17,435 bases of DNA from Casp-actino8 sp041159745 (GCA_041159745.1 JBEAXP010000188.1:1-17435), one strand, 5' to 3'. Positions 1 through 7,568 are shown, counted from the stretch's first letter. Numbers and translations are program-made. The notes: a model not told the origin generated them from the sequence alone.

Positions 1-276
1 GGCCAGGAGCGCGTCGACTTCGACTCCGCCGCGAATCCGTCCGGCGTGACCCGACACCGTGAGCCCGTCGTCGGGGCGATGAACGATCGTCGCGCCCAGT
101 CGGGTCAGACCATCGATCATCGCGCGCGTGTCGTCGCCATCCGGACACCCGCGAACCTGGCTGACTCCATCGGCCAGAGCCGCGCACACGAGCGCCCGGT
201 TGGCGATGCTCTTCGAACCCGGAACGTTCACCGTGGCCCGAATCGGCGCCGACGCGACGTCGAGAGATCGCGTCAT
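1..276 (-). CDS. aroA: 3-phosphoshikimate 1-carboxyvinyltransferase (EPSP synthase), N-terminal part
   Basis: Only the first 92 codons are present; the gene runs off the left edge. The enzyme transfers an enolpyruvyl group from PEP to shikimate 3-phosphate in the cytosolic shikimate pathway. The N-terminus shows the family active-site strand PGSKSIANRAL (about residues 19-29). Its Lys22, Ser23 and Arg27 correspond to the substrate-binding residues of the E. coli enzyme. The later segment DGDDTRAMIDGLTRLGA (about residues 48-64) also matches the family. The start ATG (274-276) overlaps the tyrA TGA as ATGA, so translation is probably coupled to tyrA. The rest of the protein cannot be assessed. 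Identification is firm from the motif and from the aromatic-pathway neighbour. Confidence 0.95.
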   Translation of the reverse strand, partial: MTRSLDVASAPIRATVNVPGSKSIANRALVCAALADGVSQVRGCPDGDDTRAMIDGLTRLGATIVHRPDDGLTVSGHAGRIRGGVEVDALLA

Positions 277-1334
277 GACAGTCGAGTGATCGACGGCCGG
301 AAGCCGCGGGCCATCAGCCCGCCGCGGAACAATTCGGCGGCATCGGCTTCCACGAGGACGACGGCGATACCGCGATCGCCCTCCACCGAATGGACGACTT
401 CGAAGTTCGGAATGTTGACGCCGAGTTCGGCCGCCAATGTGAAGACTTCGGCGGCGGCTCCGGGTCGGTCGGGAATCGGAATGCGAACTTCGGCCAGATC
501 GTCGGGACGAGTGACTCGAGACGGGAGATTCGCGCGGGCTTCCCGGGCACTGGTGAGTCGAGCGAGCAGAGCCGAACGGTCACCACTGGCCACGACGCCG
601 CGCATGTCACCGAGGCCGGCGATGAGGGCGTCGAGGGCGGCCACGATGGCATCGCGATTCTCGTCGCAGATGTCGAGCCAGATACCGGGCTGGCCCGACG
701 CGATACGAGTCATGTCGCGAAAACCACCAGCGGCCAGACGCAGGAGAGCGATGTGCTCCTCGGCTCGCGAACCGGCCAATCGCATGAGGGTCGCCGCTGT
801 CAGATGAGGAACGTGGCTCACGACCGCGACCAGATTGTCGTGGCGCTCGGGCTCGAGGCCCACGACCTCGGCACCCAATTCGCTCACCGCGGCCGCCACC
901 GTCGCGAAGGCGGCATCCGACGTGTTCGCGGTCGGGGTGAGAACCCACACCGCGCCGACGAACATCTCGGCGTCGGCGCCGTCGAGACCGTCGAGTTCGC
1001 TTCCGGCCATCGGATGACCCGCCACGAAACGCGCATCGGTCACCGCGCGGGCCAGCGACGTCTTCACACTGCCCACGTCGGTCACGACTCCCGACGTCTC
1101 GCGCAGAGCTCGCTCGACTTCCGATCGCAGGGCCTTGGGCGGAACCGCCACGAAGGTCACCGCGGCGTCGGGGGCCAACCCGGCTTCGTAAATGATGCCC
1201 CGCTCGCGGGCGAGGCCGACTCGACTTTCGTCGACGTCGGCACCATGAACACGCCATCCGCGCTCGGACAGCGCCAGGGCGACCGACCCGCCGATCAGAC
1301 CGAGGCCAAGGACGTTGGCAACCCGATCACTCAT
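273..1334 (-). CDS. tyrA: Prephenate dehydrogenase with C-terminal ACT-like domain
   Basis: The 353-residue enzyme oxidatively decarboxylates prephenate, or possibly arogenate, on the route to tyrosine. An N-terminal Rossmann motif GLGLIGGS lies at about residues 10-17. GHPMAGSE (106-113) carries the His equivalent to the catalytic histidine of the family, and SHVPHL (173-178) is a second conserved block. The C-terminal segment from about residue 282 (VRIPIPDRPGAAAEVF) looks like an ACT domain, which usually gives feedback control by an aromatic amino acid. The chosen ATG (1332-1334) directly precedes the Rossmann strand; an upstream in-frame start at 1361 would add nine unconserved residues. 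The start overlaps the rluB end by 8 nt and the end overlaps aroA by 4 nt. Whether the substrate is prephenate or arogenate cannot be told from sequence. Confidence 0.93.
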   Translation of the reverse strand: MSDRVANVLGLGLIGGSVALALSERGWRVHGADVDESRVGLARERGIIYEAGLAPDAAVTFVAVPPKALRSEVERALRETSGVVTDVGSVKTSLARAVTDARFVAGHPMAGSELDGLDGADAEMFVGAVWVLTPTANTSDAAFATVAAAVSELGAEVVGLEPERHDNLVAVVSHVPHLTAATLMRLAGSRAEEHIALLRLAAGGFRDMTRIASGQPGIWLDICDENRDAIVAALDALIAGLGDMRGVVASGDRSALLARLTSAREARANLPSRVTRPDDLAEVRIPIPDRPGAAAEVFTLAAELGVNIPNFEVVHSVEGDRGIAVVLVEADAAELFRGGLMARGFRPSITRLS

Positions 1335-2109
1335 CGTCTCGAGGGTACCGGGCCACGGCACTGGTGAGGCTTCTCAATTCGTCGAGCGTGAGTTCGCGGC
1401 ACGCACCCGGGCGCAGCGTTCGATCGGAGATCGGACCGATGCGCACGCGAACCAAGCGTTGCACCGGATGACCCACCGCTTCGCACATTCGGCGAATCTG
1501 GCGATTGCGGCCCTCGTGAATGGTGATGCGCAAGAGACCGGGCTCCGGTTGCGACACCTGAGCCGGAGCGGTGCGGCCGTCGTCGAGGTCGACACCTTCG
1601 CGCAGTCGACGCAATTCGCCGGGCGCCACCTGACCGCCAGCGACATGCGCGAGGTACTCCTTGTCGACACCATGTGACGGATGAGCGATGCGATGCGCGA
1701 GATCGCCATCGTTGGTCAGGAGCAAGAGACCTTCGGTTTCGGCGTCGAGCCGTCCCACGGGGAAGACGCGCGGCTCGGCGGGCACCAGATCGAGCACGAT
1801 GGGCCGCCCCTGCGGATCGTGTGCGGTCGTCACGACCCCCGACGGCTTGTTGACGAGGTAGTACACCAGTCCGGGTTTGACGCCGATCGGCACACCATCG
1901 ACCTCCACCAGATCGTGATCGACGTCGACCCGTCGGCCCAATTCGGCGACCTCGCCGTTGACGGTGACACGGCGCTCGGCGATGAGTTCCTCGCACGCAC
2001 GACGCGAACCGAATCCGCGCACGGCCAGAACCTTCTGCAATCGCTCACCTTGCGGGAGGAGGCGCGATTTCTCGGCCCATTGCTCCCAGAGCGGTTTCTC
2101 CACCGTCAC
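1327..2109 (-). CDS. rluB: Ribosomal large-subunit pseudouridine synthase, RluB/RsuA family
   Basis: A 260-residue protein predicted to isomerise a uridine of rRNA to pseudouridine. An N-terminal S4 RNA-binding domain spans about residues 22-70 (ERLQKVLAVRGFGSRRACEELI). The catalytic motif GRLDAETEGLLLLTNDG (119-135) contains the catalytic Asp122. KEY (150-152) and RNRQIRRMCEAVGHPV (201-216) are further family motifs. The position downstream of scpA-scpB matches the arrangement recalled for mycobacteria (Rv1709-Rv1711). The GTG start at 2107-2109 overlaps the scpB TGA as GTGA. A longer reading frame extends to 2286 but overlaps scpB and has an Arg-rich antisense-like composition, so I rejected that extension. 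The family is certain; the exact rRNA target (RluB versus RsuA type) is inferred. Confidence 0.92.
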   Translation of the reverse strand: MTVEKPLWEQWAEKSRLLPQGERLQKVLAVRGFGSRRACEELIAERRVTVNGEVAELGRRVDVDHDLVEVDGVPIGVKPGLVYYLVNKPSGVVTTAHDPQGRPIVLDLVPAEPRVFPVGRLDAETEGLLLLTNDGDLAHRIAHPSHGVDKEYLAHVAGGQVAPGELRRLREGVDLDDGRTAPAQVSQPEPGLLRITIHEGRNRQIRRMCEAVGHPVQRLVRVRIGPISDRTLRPGACRELTLDELRSLTSAVARYPRDDE

Positions 2110-2744
2110 TCCGGCGACGGGGCGCCCGACGGCTGATCGGCGATGACGTCGGCCGCCTTCGGAATGCGCAGACCTTGTTCGAGTGCTTCGACCACTTCGG
2201 CATCGGGCACGAAGTCGACGATCGAGGGAAGGTCGTTGATCGAGTTGATCCCCAGCTTCTCGAGGAACGCCGGAGTGGTCCCCCACATCACCGCCTGACC
2301 CGGTCCGGGATCACGTCCGACCTGGTCGATGTACCCGCGGCTCTGCAGCGTGCGCAGAACTCCGTCGGGGTCGACTCCTCGAATCGACGCGATCTGACTG
2401 CGCGAGATCGGCTGCTTGTACGCGACGATCGCCAGGGTTTCGAGAGCGGCACCGGAGAGACGGGCGCGTTGACCGTCGAGAATGAATCGCTCGACGTACG
2501 GAGCGAGGTCGCCACGCGACTGATAGCGATAGCCGCCGGCGACGCGCACCAGTTCGAATCCGTGTCCGGCCTCGTCGTACGCGGACGCCAACGAAGCGCA
2601 CAACTGGTCGACCACGGCGGCCGGCTGCTCGAGGATCTGGGCGAGCAAGTCGGTCGGCACGGGTTCGGAGGCGACGAGGAGGATGGCCTCGAGTGCGCGA
2701 ACGATCTCGGCATCGACGGCGCGGGCTGCTGTCTTCTCGGTCAT
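2106..2744 (-). CDS. scpB: Segregation and condensation protein B
   Basis: A 212-residue accessory subunit of the SMC-ScpA-ScpB condensin, which compacts and resolves sister chromosomes. It has the expected two winged-helix regions. The first, at about residues 11-90, contains GGYRYQSRGDLAPYVERF. The second, at about 95-165, contains the hallmark LSGAALETLAIVAYKQPISRSQI and RGVDPDGVLRTLQSRGYI. Length is normal for the family. The ATG (2742-2744) follows the scpA stop after one base, and the 3' end overlaps rluB by 4 nt, so scpA-scpB-rluB should be cotranscribed and translationally coupled. Nothing is abnormal. Confidence 0.95.
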   Translation of the reverse strand: MTEKTAARAVDAEIVRALEAILLVASEPVPTDLLAQILEQPAAVVDQLCASLASAYDEAGHGFELVRVAGGYRYQSRGDLAPYVERFILDGQRARLSGAALETLAIVAYKQPISRSQIASIRGVDPDGVLRTLQSRGYIDQVGRDPGPGQAVMWGTTPAFLEKLGINSINDLPSIVDFVPDAEVVEALEQGLRIPKAADVIADQPSGAPSPE

Positions 2745-2745
2745 G

Positions 2746-3525
2746 TCATCCTTCGTAGTCGTCGATGGCGAGTGCTGACACGGAGACGCGGTCGTCGCCG
2801 CCGGTCCAGACGATCTGGACGTCCCCGAACTTCTCCCCTTGTTCGAGATCGACGAGACCCTGCTTGAAGAGCTCGAGCAGGGCGAGGAACCGAACGATCA
2901 CTTCGAGGCGTTCGACGAAGTCGCGAGTGAGGCGGCGGAACGTGATCCGTCCGACTCGCGGCAACTCGTCGAGCAATTCGGCCAACGCGTCCGCCACGTT
3001 CGCCTTCACGAGAGTCACGTGATACAGGTCGAGGCGCGGCTCGGGCTTGGGGGTGGTGGCCCGCAGGTACGCGGCGTGAACCTGCCGGGGCTTCACGCCT
3101 TCGAGGAGGTCGGGCATCAGTTCGGCGAAGCGCTCGTCGGGCCCGCAAGCCCGGGCGTACGACCGGTCGGCTTCGTCGGCCAACCGCCCGAACACCTGAC
3201 CCACGTCCTTGAACGTCTTGCACTCGAGCAAGCGGGCGAGGAGCAGATCGCGTTCCTCCCACAGGGCCAGTTCCTCGTCGAGATCGACGTCCTCGCGACC
3301 CGGCAGCAGCCGCCGAGCCTTGAGCTCGACGAGGGTCGCGGCGATCAACAAGAACTCGGTGGCCACTTCGAGATCGAGCGATTGCAGGCGTTCGATCTCC
3401 TGGAGGTAGGCGTCGACGATGGTGGCCAGACTCACCTCGTGGATGTCGACCTGCTCCTTCAGGATCAGGTGCAACAAGAGGTCGAAAGGTCCCTCGAAAA
3501 CCGGGGTGCTGACCTCGACTGCCAT
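2746..3525 (-). CDS. scpA: Segregation and condensation protein A (kleisin)
   Basis: A 259-residue kleisin that bridges the SMC heads and binds ScpB. The N-terminus has the family signature FEGPFDLLLHLILKEQVDI (10-28), followed by LATEFLL-like and ELKARRLLPG blocks (VATEFLLIAATLVELKARRLLPG spans about 54-76). The C-terminal winged helix contains VIVRFLALLELFKQGLVDLEQ. The ATG at 3523-3525 is chosen because homology begins right there; a reading frame extending to 3735 lies over trpS and is antisense. In mycobacteria a ParA-like gene precedes scpA, whereas here trpS lies divergently upstream. A TAGCCT hexamer 7 nt before the ATG suggests a leaderless transcript that begins the scpA-scpB-rluB-tyrA-aroA operon. 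Confidence 0.95.
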   Translation of the reverse strand: MAVEVSTPVFEGPFDLLLHLILKEQVDIHEVSLATIVDAYLQEIERLQSLDLEVATEFLLIAATLVELKARRLLPGREDVDLDEELALWEERDLLLARLLECKTFKDVGQVFGRLADEADRSYARACGPDERFAELMPDLLEGVKPRQVHAAYLRATTPKPEPRLDLYHVTLVKANVADALAELLDELPRVGRITFRRLTRDFVERLEVIVRFLALLELFKQGLVDLEQGEKFGDVQIVWTGGDDRVSVSALAIDDYEG

Positions 3526-3532
3526 CGACCCG

Positions 3533-3538
3533 AGGCTA
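3533..3538 (-). promoter_or_regulatory. Candidate -10 element of a leaderless scpA promoter
   Basis: TAGCCT on the minus strand (TANNNT, sigma-A type) is followed by exactly 7 nt and then the scpA ATG. The spacing would put the transcription start at the start codon. No clear Shine-Dalgarno is present between them, and no convincing -35 is seen. It mirrors the element before trpS. Inferred from pattern only. Confidence 0.5.
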
Positions 3539-3594
3539 ATCGGCCCGGGGTTCCGGGGACCGGTAAACACCCTGCTCGCCCGACCCTCGCCAAT

Positions 3595-3600
3595 TAGCCT
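3595..3600 (+). promoter_or_regulatory. Candidate -10 element of a leaderless trpS promoter
   Basis: TAGCCT, in the context ATTAGCCT, is followed by 6 nt (GAGCAG) and the trpS GTG. The same ATTAGCCT octamer occurs in mirror orientation before scpA, 56 nt away. The spacing suits a leaderless mRNA. The GAGCAG could alternatively act as a very close, weak ribosome binding site. Confidence 0.5.
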
Positions 3601-3606
3601 GAGCAG

Positions 3607-4596
3607 GTGCCTCGCGTCCTGTCCTGCATCCAGCCGACGGGCAACGTCCACCTCGGCAACTACCTCGGGGCGCTGCGCAACTGGGTCGTCGGCCAGCACG
3701 AGTGCGACGCCTTTCATGGCATCGTCGACCTGCACGCCCTCACGGTCACCGATTCACCCGGAATCCTCGGGCGCAACACTCTCGAACTGGCGGCCACTCT
3801 GTTCGCCGTCGGACTCGATCCCGACGTGGCCACCGTCTTCGTGCAGAGCCACGTTCCCGAGCATCCGCAATTGGGCTGGATCATGGAATGCACGGTGTCG
3901 TACGGCGAACTCAGCCGCATGACCCAGTTCAAGGACAAAGCCGCCAAGCGCGAGGCCGACTTCGTCTCGGCCGGATTGTTCACCTACCCCGCCCTGCAGG
4001 CCGCCGACATCTTGCTGTACGACGCCGATGAGGTTCCGGTGGGCGAAGACCAGCGTCAGCACATCGAGATCACACGCGACATCGCCGAACGTTTCAATCA
4101 TCGGTTCGGCCCCACCTTCACGTTGCCCAAGGTGGTGACACCAAAGGCCGGCGCCAAGGTGACCGACTTGCAGGACCCCACCAGCAAGATGTCGAAGTCG
4201 TCGAGTTCGGAAGCCGGCATCGTGTACCTCGATGACGAGCCGGCCGCGATCATGAAGAAGTTCAAGCGCGCGGTCACCGACTCCGAGTCGGAGGTTCGCT
4301 TCGATCGCGCCACCAAGCCGGGCGTGTCGAATCTCCTCGAGATCCTCGCCGCCTGCACGGGTCGCACTCCCGACGCGGTCGCCGCCGACTACACGCAGTA
4401 CGGACCGCTCAAGAACGACACGGGCGAGGCAGTCGTGGCCGTTCTCGGTCCCATTCAGGAGCGCTATCGCGAGTTGCTCGCCGATCGCGCCGAGCTCGCA
4501 CGACTGCTCAGGGTCGGTGCCGACAAGGCGCGGGGCGTCGCATCGCGCACTCTCGAGCGCGCCTACACCAACATCGGTTTGCTGCCGCCGGGCTGA
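3607..4596 (+). CDS. trpS: Tryptophanyl-tRNA synthetase
   Basis: A 329-residue class I aminoacyl-tRNA synthetase that charges tRNA-Trp in the cytosol. The HIGH-type motif is in SCIQPTGNVHLGNYLGAL (6-23), and the KMSKS loop appears exactly as SKMSKS (193-198). The tryptophan-pocket region GEDQRQHIE (146-154) and the length are typical of bacterial TrpS. The GTG start at 3607 begins the conserved PRVLS strand; no upstream start is needed. The gene is divergent from scpA and its TGA abuts the stop codon of the convergent sortase gene with no gap. It is the only plus-strand gene in the left half of the window. Confidence 0.97.
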   Translation: MPRVLSCIQPTGNVHLGNYLGALRNWVVGQHECDAFHGIVDLHALTVTDSPGILGRNTLELAATLFAVGLDPDVATVFVQSHVPEHPQLGWIMECTVSYGELSRMTQFKDKAAKREADFVSAGLFTYPALQAADILLYDADEVPVGEDQRQHIEITRDIAERFNHRFGPTFTLPKVVTPKAGAKVTDLQDPTSKMSKSSSSEAGIVYLDDEPAAIMKKFKRAVTDSESEVRFDRATKPGVSNLLEILAACTGRTPDAVAADYTQYGPLKNDTGEAVVAVLGPIQERYRELLADRAELARLLRVGADKARGVASRTLERAYTNIGLLPPG

Positions 4597-6177
4597 TCAG
4601 GCGACGCTCGTGAGTCGAGCGAAGGCCACGATGCGGAAGCGGACGCTTCCCGGAGGATGACAGGCCACCAAGGTGAGGGTCTGATCGTTCGATGCCGACG
4701 CCCACAACGCCGGATCGTCCGGCTTCAGTACGCCCACCGCCGTGACGCTGTAGGTGTAGGTACGGCCATTGGTCGTGACGATGACCTGCGAGCCACGTTT
4801 CAATCGGTCGATGTTGCGGAACTCGCGTCCATGGGACGTGCGGTGACCGAAGATCGCGACGTTGCCCGGCTGATTGGGTGAACGCGACTCGGGAATGTGC
4901 ACCGGATCGAAGTCGACGAGGTCGGCGTTTTCGCGCACGGTCGAGCGCAACTTGATGGCGGGAATCCAGATCTCACCGGGGAACGTGTCCCCCACCGGCA
5001 TCGAGTTGACCGGCGCGCCGGTCGTCGACGCGACGGGTGTGCCGGTGAACCAGCCGACGAGATCGACGACCACTTCGGCCCCACCTCCCGACCAGACCGA
5101 CAATGCCCGCGACGAGAGAACCACCGGCAACTGGCCGCTCACCGCGTGCCCCGCTCGCGACGCGACCAGCGACGGTGACGTCCCGCGGTCGACCCGTCCA
5201 GGATGCACGATCAGGTCGCCCGGGCCGTGTGCGCTCGACAGGAACGCGTTGACGAGAACGGCTCCGGCACCCGACAACGCGAACGACAGCTCGGCAGTCC
5301 ATCGCGCGTGCAGTGCGACACCGGCCCCGAGAGGGTTGAGGGACCCCGTCGTGTCGAACAAGCGCTGCGTCGGAACGGCCACGAACAGACCCTCGGTCGA
5401 CGATGGTGCCGACGATCCCGTGTACCAGCCGAGAACGTCGACGCTGATCTCTCCCCCGGCCGAAGCGACGAACTCGAGCGTGCGACCGGAGGCGACCACA
5501 CGATTGACGGCGGTTTCGCCGAAACGCACCGACAACACCGGCAAACCGGCCACCGACCACGTGCCCACGGAGCCGCGAGCCCGCGCCGTGACGACCACCG
5601 CTTCGACATCGCTCGGCACCGCCGACGACAGGTCGAAGCTGGCCGTTCCGCCCGCCGCCACAGTGGTGGTCGCGGTGGCGATCGAAGTCGCCGCCACGTA
5701 CCGGCCGCGAGTGGCCGTGCTCGCCGGCGAGTAGTAGCCGTGGACGTCGACGAACACGTCGGCAACCACCGACGAACGCAGGTCGATCCGACCACTCGGG
5801 CCGAGTGGCACCGTGATCGTCTGGGACAGCGGACCACCCGGCGTGAGCGTCATCGTCGGCGCCAGTGGCATGGTCGACCCCGACGCCCAGACACGCAGAT
5901 CACCGGCCGACGCCGCCGCCGCCATCACGGTGAGCGTGACGGCGCTCGCTCCCGTCGGCACTCCGGCCACACCGGCGATGGCGACCGAGCGATTGCCATT
6001 CGCCGACAGGCGTTGACCGCCGACGAGGCTCGCCACGCGCGCCGGCGTGACGGCATCGAATGCCGAGGTGGCGGTGGATGCGACCGCCCGTGGAACGACC
6101 GGCGCGGGCCACCAGAACGAGTTGGCCAGCAAAGCGACCAGCAAGGCGACAGCGATCGACCACGTCCGCCTCTTCAT
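4597..6177 (-). CDS. Sortase-like transpeptidase (class E/F type) with three N-terminal surface beta repeats
   Basis: A 526-residue exported protein. Residues 1-24 form a basic-hydrophobic signal or anchor (MKRRTW, then about 16 hydrophobic residues). Residues about 40-380 hold three beta-rich repeats of roughly 100-120 residues, each closing with a related strand: DVHGYY (144-149), DVLGWYTG (247-254) and DLVGWFTG (372-379). Residues about 395-526 form the sortase domain, with His445 in FGHRTSHG, Cys506 in TLVACHPPG and Arg515 in RFRIVAF as the likely catalytic triad. Sortases join surface proteins to the cell wall or to each other by cleaving a C-terminal sorting motif. The usual actinobacterial class E/F enzymes consist of a membrane anchor and a short linker before the catalytic domain, so the repeat region is an addition. 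No LPXTG- or LAXTG-bearing substrate gene lies in the window. A TAGTCT hexamer sits 7 nt before the ATG. Confidence 0.85.
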   Translation of the reverse strand: MKRRTWSIAVALLVALLANSFWWPAPVVPRAVASTATSAFDAVTPARVASLVGGQRLSANGNRSVAIAGVAGVPTGASAVTLTVMAAAASAGDLRVWASGSTMPLAPTMTLTPGGPLSQTITVPLGPSGRIDLRSSVVADVFVDVHGYYSPASTATRGRYVAATSIATATTTVAAGGTASFDLSSAVPSDVEAVVVTARARGSVGTWSVAGLPVLSVRFGETAVNRVVASGRTLEFVASAGGEISVDVLGWYTGSSAPSSTEGLFVAVPTQRLFDTTGSLNPLGAGVALHARWTAELSFALSGAGAVLVNAFLSSAHGPGDLIVHPGRVDRGTSPSLVASRAGHAVSGQLPVVLSSRALSVWSGGGAEVVVDLVGWFTGTPVASTTGAPVNSMPVGDTFPGEIWIPAIKLRSTVRENADLVDFDPVHIPESRSPNQPGNVAIFGHRTSHGREFRNIDRLKRGSQVIVTTNGRTYTYSVTAVGVLKPDDPALWASASNDQTLTLVACHPPGSVRFRIVAFARLTSVA

Positions 6178-6184
6178 CGTGAAC

Positions 6185-6190
6185 AGACTA
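6185..6190 (-). promoter_or_regulatory. Candidate -10 element of a leaderless sortase promoter
   Basis: TAGTCT on the minus strand lies 7 nt before the sortase ATG, in the 24-nt gap after the HD-domain gene. It matches the spacing and form of the scpA element. No ribosome binding site is visible, which fits a leaderless transcript. It implies the sortase is transcribed separately from the upstream operon. Confidence 0.45.
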
Positions 6191-6201
6191 ATTCGCCCGC
6201 G

Positions 6202-6642
6202 TCAGATCCGGTCGGCCCGGCGCAGTGCGGCGACGACGGGGCCTGGTTCGCCGCTCAGAATCGCGAGAGTTGCCGACGTCGAACCGGCGGCCCGGCACAA
6301 ATCGACGCCGATTCGCTCGTGATCGCGATAATCGCGCCAACGCGCGGTTCGTCCGCCGAGAATCGTCGCCCCCACCCTTTCGAGAGTCGTCAGACGCGAG
6401 ACCGTCTTTCCGATGTCGTGCAGCAGGGCCGCCGCCATCTCGTCGCGCGACCACGAGCCGAGTGCCATGAAACGTCGGGCGACCTGAATCGCATGTCGAC
6501 GATCGACGTTGCCGAGACGCCGCCACAGAACGAGTTCGCCTTCGAGAAGAAACGATTCGGCCCACACTTCATCGCGCACGCCGGGTGCCGCCGCCGAGAG
6601 CGACGTCGCGAAGCGCTTGACGAGATGGAACACGACGATCAC
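6202..6642 (-). CDS. HD-domain metal-dependent phosphohydrolase-like protein
   Basis: A 146-residue soluble protein. It has a full set of HD-superfamily metal ligands in order: His50 (RRHAIQVAR), His75-Asp76 in LLHDIGK, His108 in DHERIG, and Asp144 in RRADRI almost at the C-terminus. HD proteins hydrolyse phosphate esters of nucleotides or cyclic nucleotides; the substrate here cannot be named. No second domain is present. The GTG start (6640-6642) overlaps the xerD TGA as GTGA, so it is probably made together with XerD. A frame extending to 6807 overlaps xerD with antisense-like sequence and was rejected. The family is clear from the motifs; the role is unknown. Confidence 0.82.
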   Translation of the reverse strand: MIVVFHLVKRFATSLSAAAPGVRDEVWAESFLLEGELVLWRRLGNVDRRHAIQVARRFMALGSWSRDEMAAALLHDIGKTVSRLTTLERVGATILGGRTARWRDYRDHERIGVDLCRAAGSTSATLAILSGEPGPVVAALRRADRI

Positions 6643-7568
6643 TCGCCCCGTCCGACACGGGCCCGCGGATGCGCGGCGCGGTACTGCTCGAAGATGCGCT
6701 CCTGCGAAACCTTCGTGTACACCTGAGTGGTCGAGATGGATGCGTGTCCGAGCATTTCCTGAACGATGCGGAGATCGGCCCCGTGATCGAGCATGTGAGT
6801 GGCGCACGAATGCCGAAGAACGTGAGGCGACAGGTGGCCGGCCAATCCGGCTCGCTCACCGTGACGGGTCACCGCCGCCCACGCGGCCTGGCGCGAGAGT
6901 CGACCGCCACGGCGATCGAGGAACACCGCTTCGGCGTCACCTCGCCTCTTCCAGCGAGCGGGAACGAGATCCGGCCGACCTCCGCCCAGCCACTGCTCGA
7001 GGGCTTGGCGCGCGCACGAACCCACCGGAACGAGTCTCTCCTTCGATCCCTTCCCGTACAGGCGCACGAGGCCGGCCTCGAGATCGAGATCGCCGAGCGA
7101 CAACCCGCAGGCCTCGGAGATGCGAGCGCCCGTCGCGTAGAGGAACTCGAGCAACGCCCGATCGCGACGAGCCACGGCATCGTCCCCCATCACGGCTCCG
7201 ATCAACCGGGCCACGTCCTCCTCGCTCAGAGGCTTCGGGATTCCGGCCGGCACCCGCACCCCGTCGAGATCGGCCGTCGGGTCGTCACGGCGTCGGTTCT
7301 CGGCGACCAGGAAGCGATGGAAGTTGCGGACCGCGGCCAACTGACGAGCCACGCTCGATGCGGCCGCCTCGGCGCGGCGTTCGGCCACGAAGGCGTCGAT
7401 GTCGGCCGACTTCACGTCGAGAACCGACTTCTCGCGTCCTCGCAACCACTCGCAGTAGCCGGCGAGATCACGTCGGTAGGCGGCCACCGTGTTGGCCGAT
7501 CGACCACGCTCGGCGACCAGCCACGACAAGTACTCCTCCGCATCGATCGGAAGTTCGGAGCGTGTCAT
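6639..7568 (-). CDS. xerD: Tyrosine recombinase XerD
   Basis: A 309-residue site-specific recombinase that resolves chromosome dimers at dif with XerC. The N-terminal SAM-like core-binding domain (about 8-92) contains YLSWLVAERGRSANTVAAY. The catalytic domain has all expected residues: Arg149 (ATGARISE), Lys173 (YGKGSKER), His249-x-x-Arg252 (SPHVLRHS), His275 (LGHASIS) and nucleophile Tyr284 (TQVYTKVS). Length is typical. The position after pyrG and the NUDIX gene matches the mycobacterial order (Rv1699-Rv1701), which argues for the housekeeping XerD rather than a phage or integron integrase. It overlaps the NUDIX gene (ATGA) and the HD gene (GTGA) by 4 nt each. No att-like repeats flank it. 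Confidence 0.95.
   Translation of the reverse strand: MTRSELPIDAEEYLSWLVAERGRSANTVAAYRRDLAGYCEWLRGREKSVLDVKSADIDAFVAERRAEAAASSVARQLAAVRNFHRFLVAENRRRDDPTADLDGVRVPAGIPKPLSEEDVARLIGAVMGDDAVARRDRALLEFLYATGARISEACGLSLGDLDLEAGLVRLYGKGSKERLVPVGSCARQALEQWLGGGRPDLVPARWKRRGDAEAVFLDRRGGRLSRQAAWAAVTRHGERAGLAGHLSPHVLRHSCATHMLDHGADLRIVQEMLGHASISTTQVYTKVSQERIFEQYRAAHPRARVGRGE

Noticed and set aside
46..807. A plus-strand open frame at the left edge
   Set aside because: Antisense to aroA and tyrA, both of which carry intact active-site motifs; the frame shows no domain.
5203..6726. A 507-codon open frame on the plus strand over the sortase and HD genes
   Set aside because: Arg/His/Gln-rich composition without any recognisable domain; it lies antisense to genes with intact catalytic motifs and is expected in GC-rich DNA with few stops.
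6639..7568. XerD as a marker of an integrated mobile element
   Set aside because: No flanking tRNA, att repeats or cargo genes; the position after pyrG and the NUDIX gene is the conserved housekeeping location.
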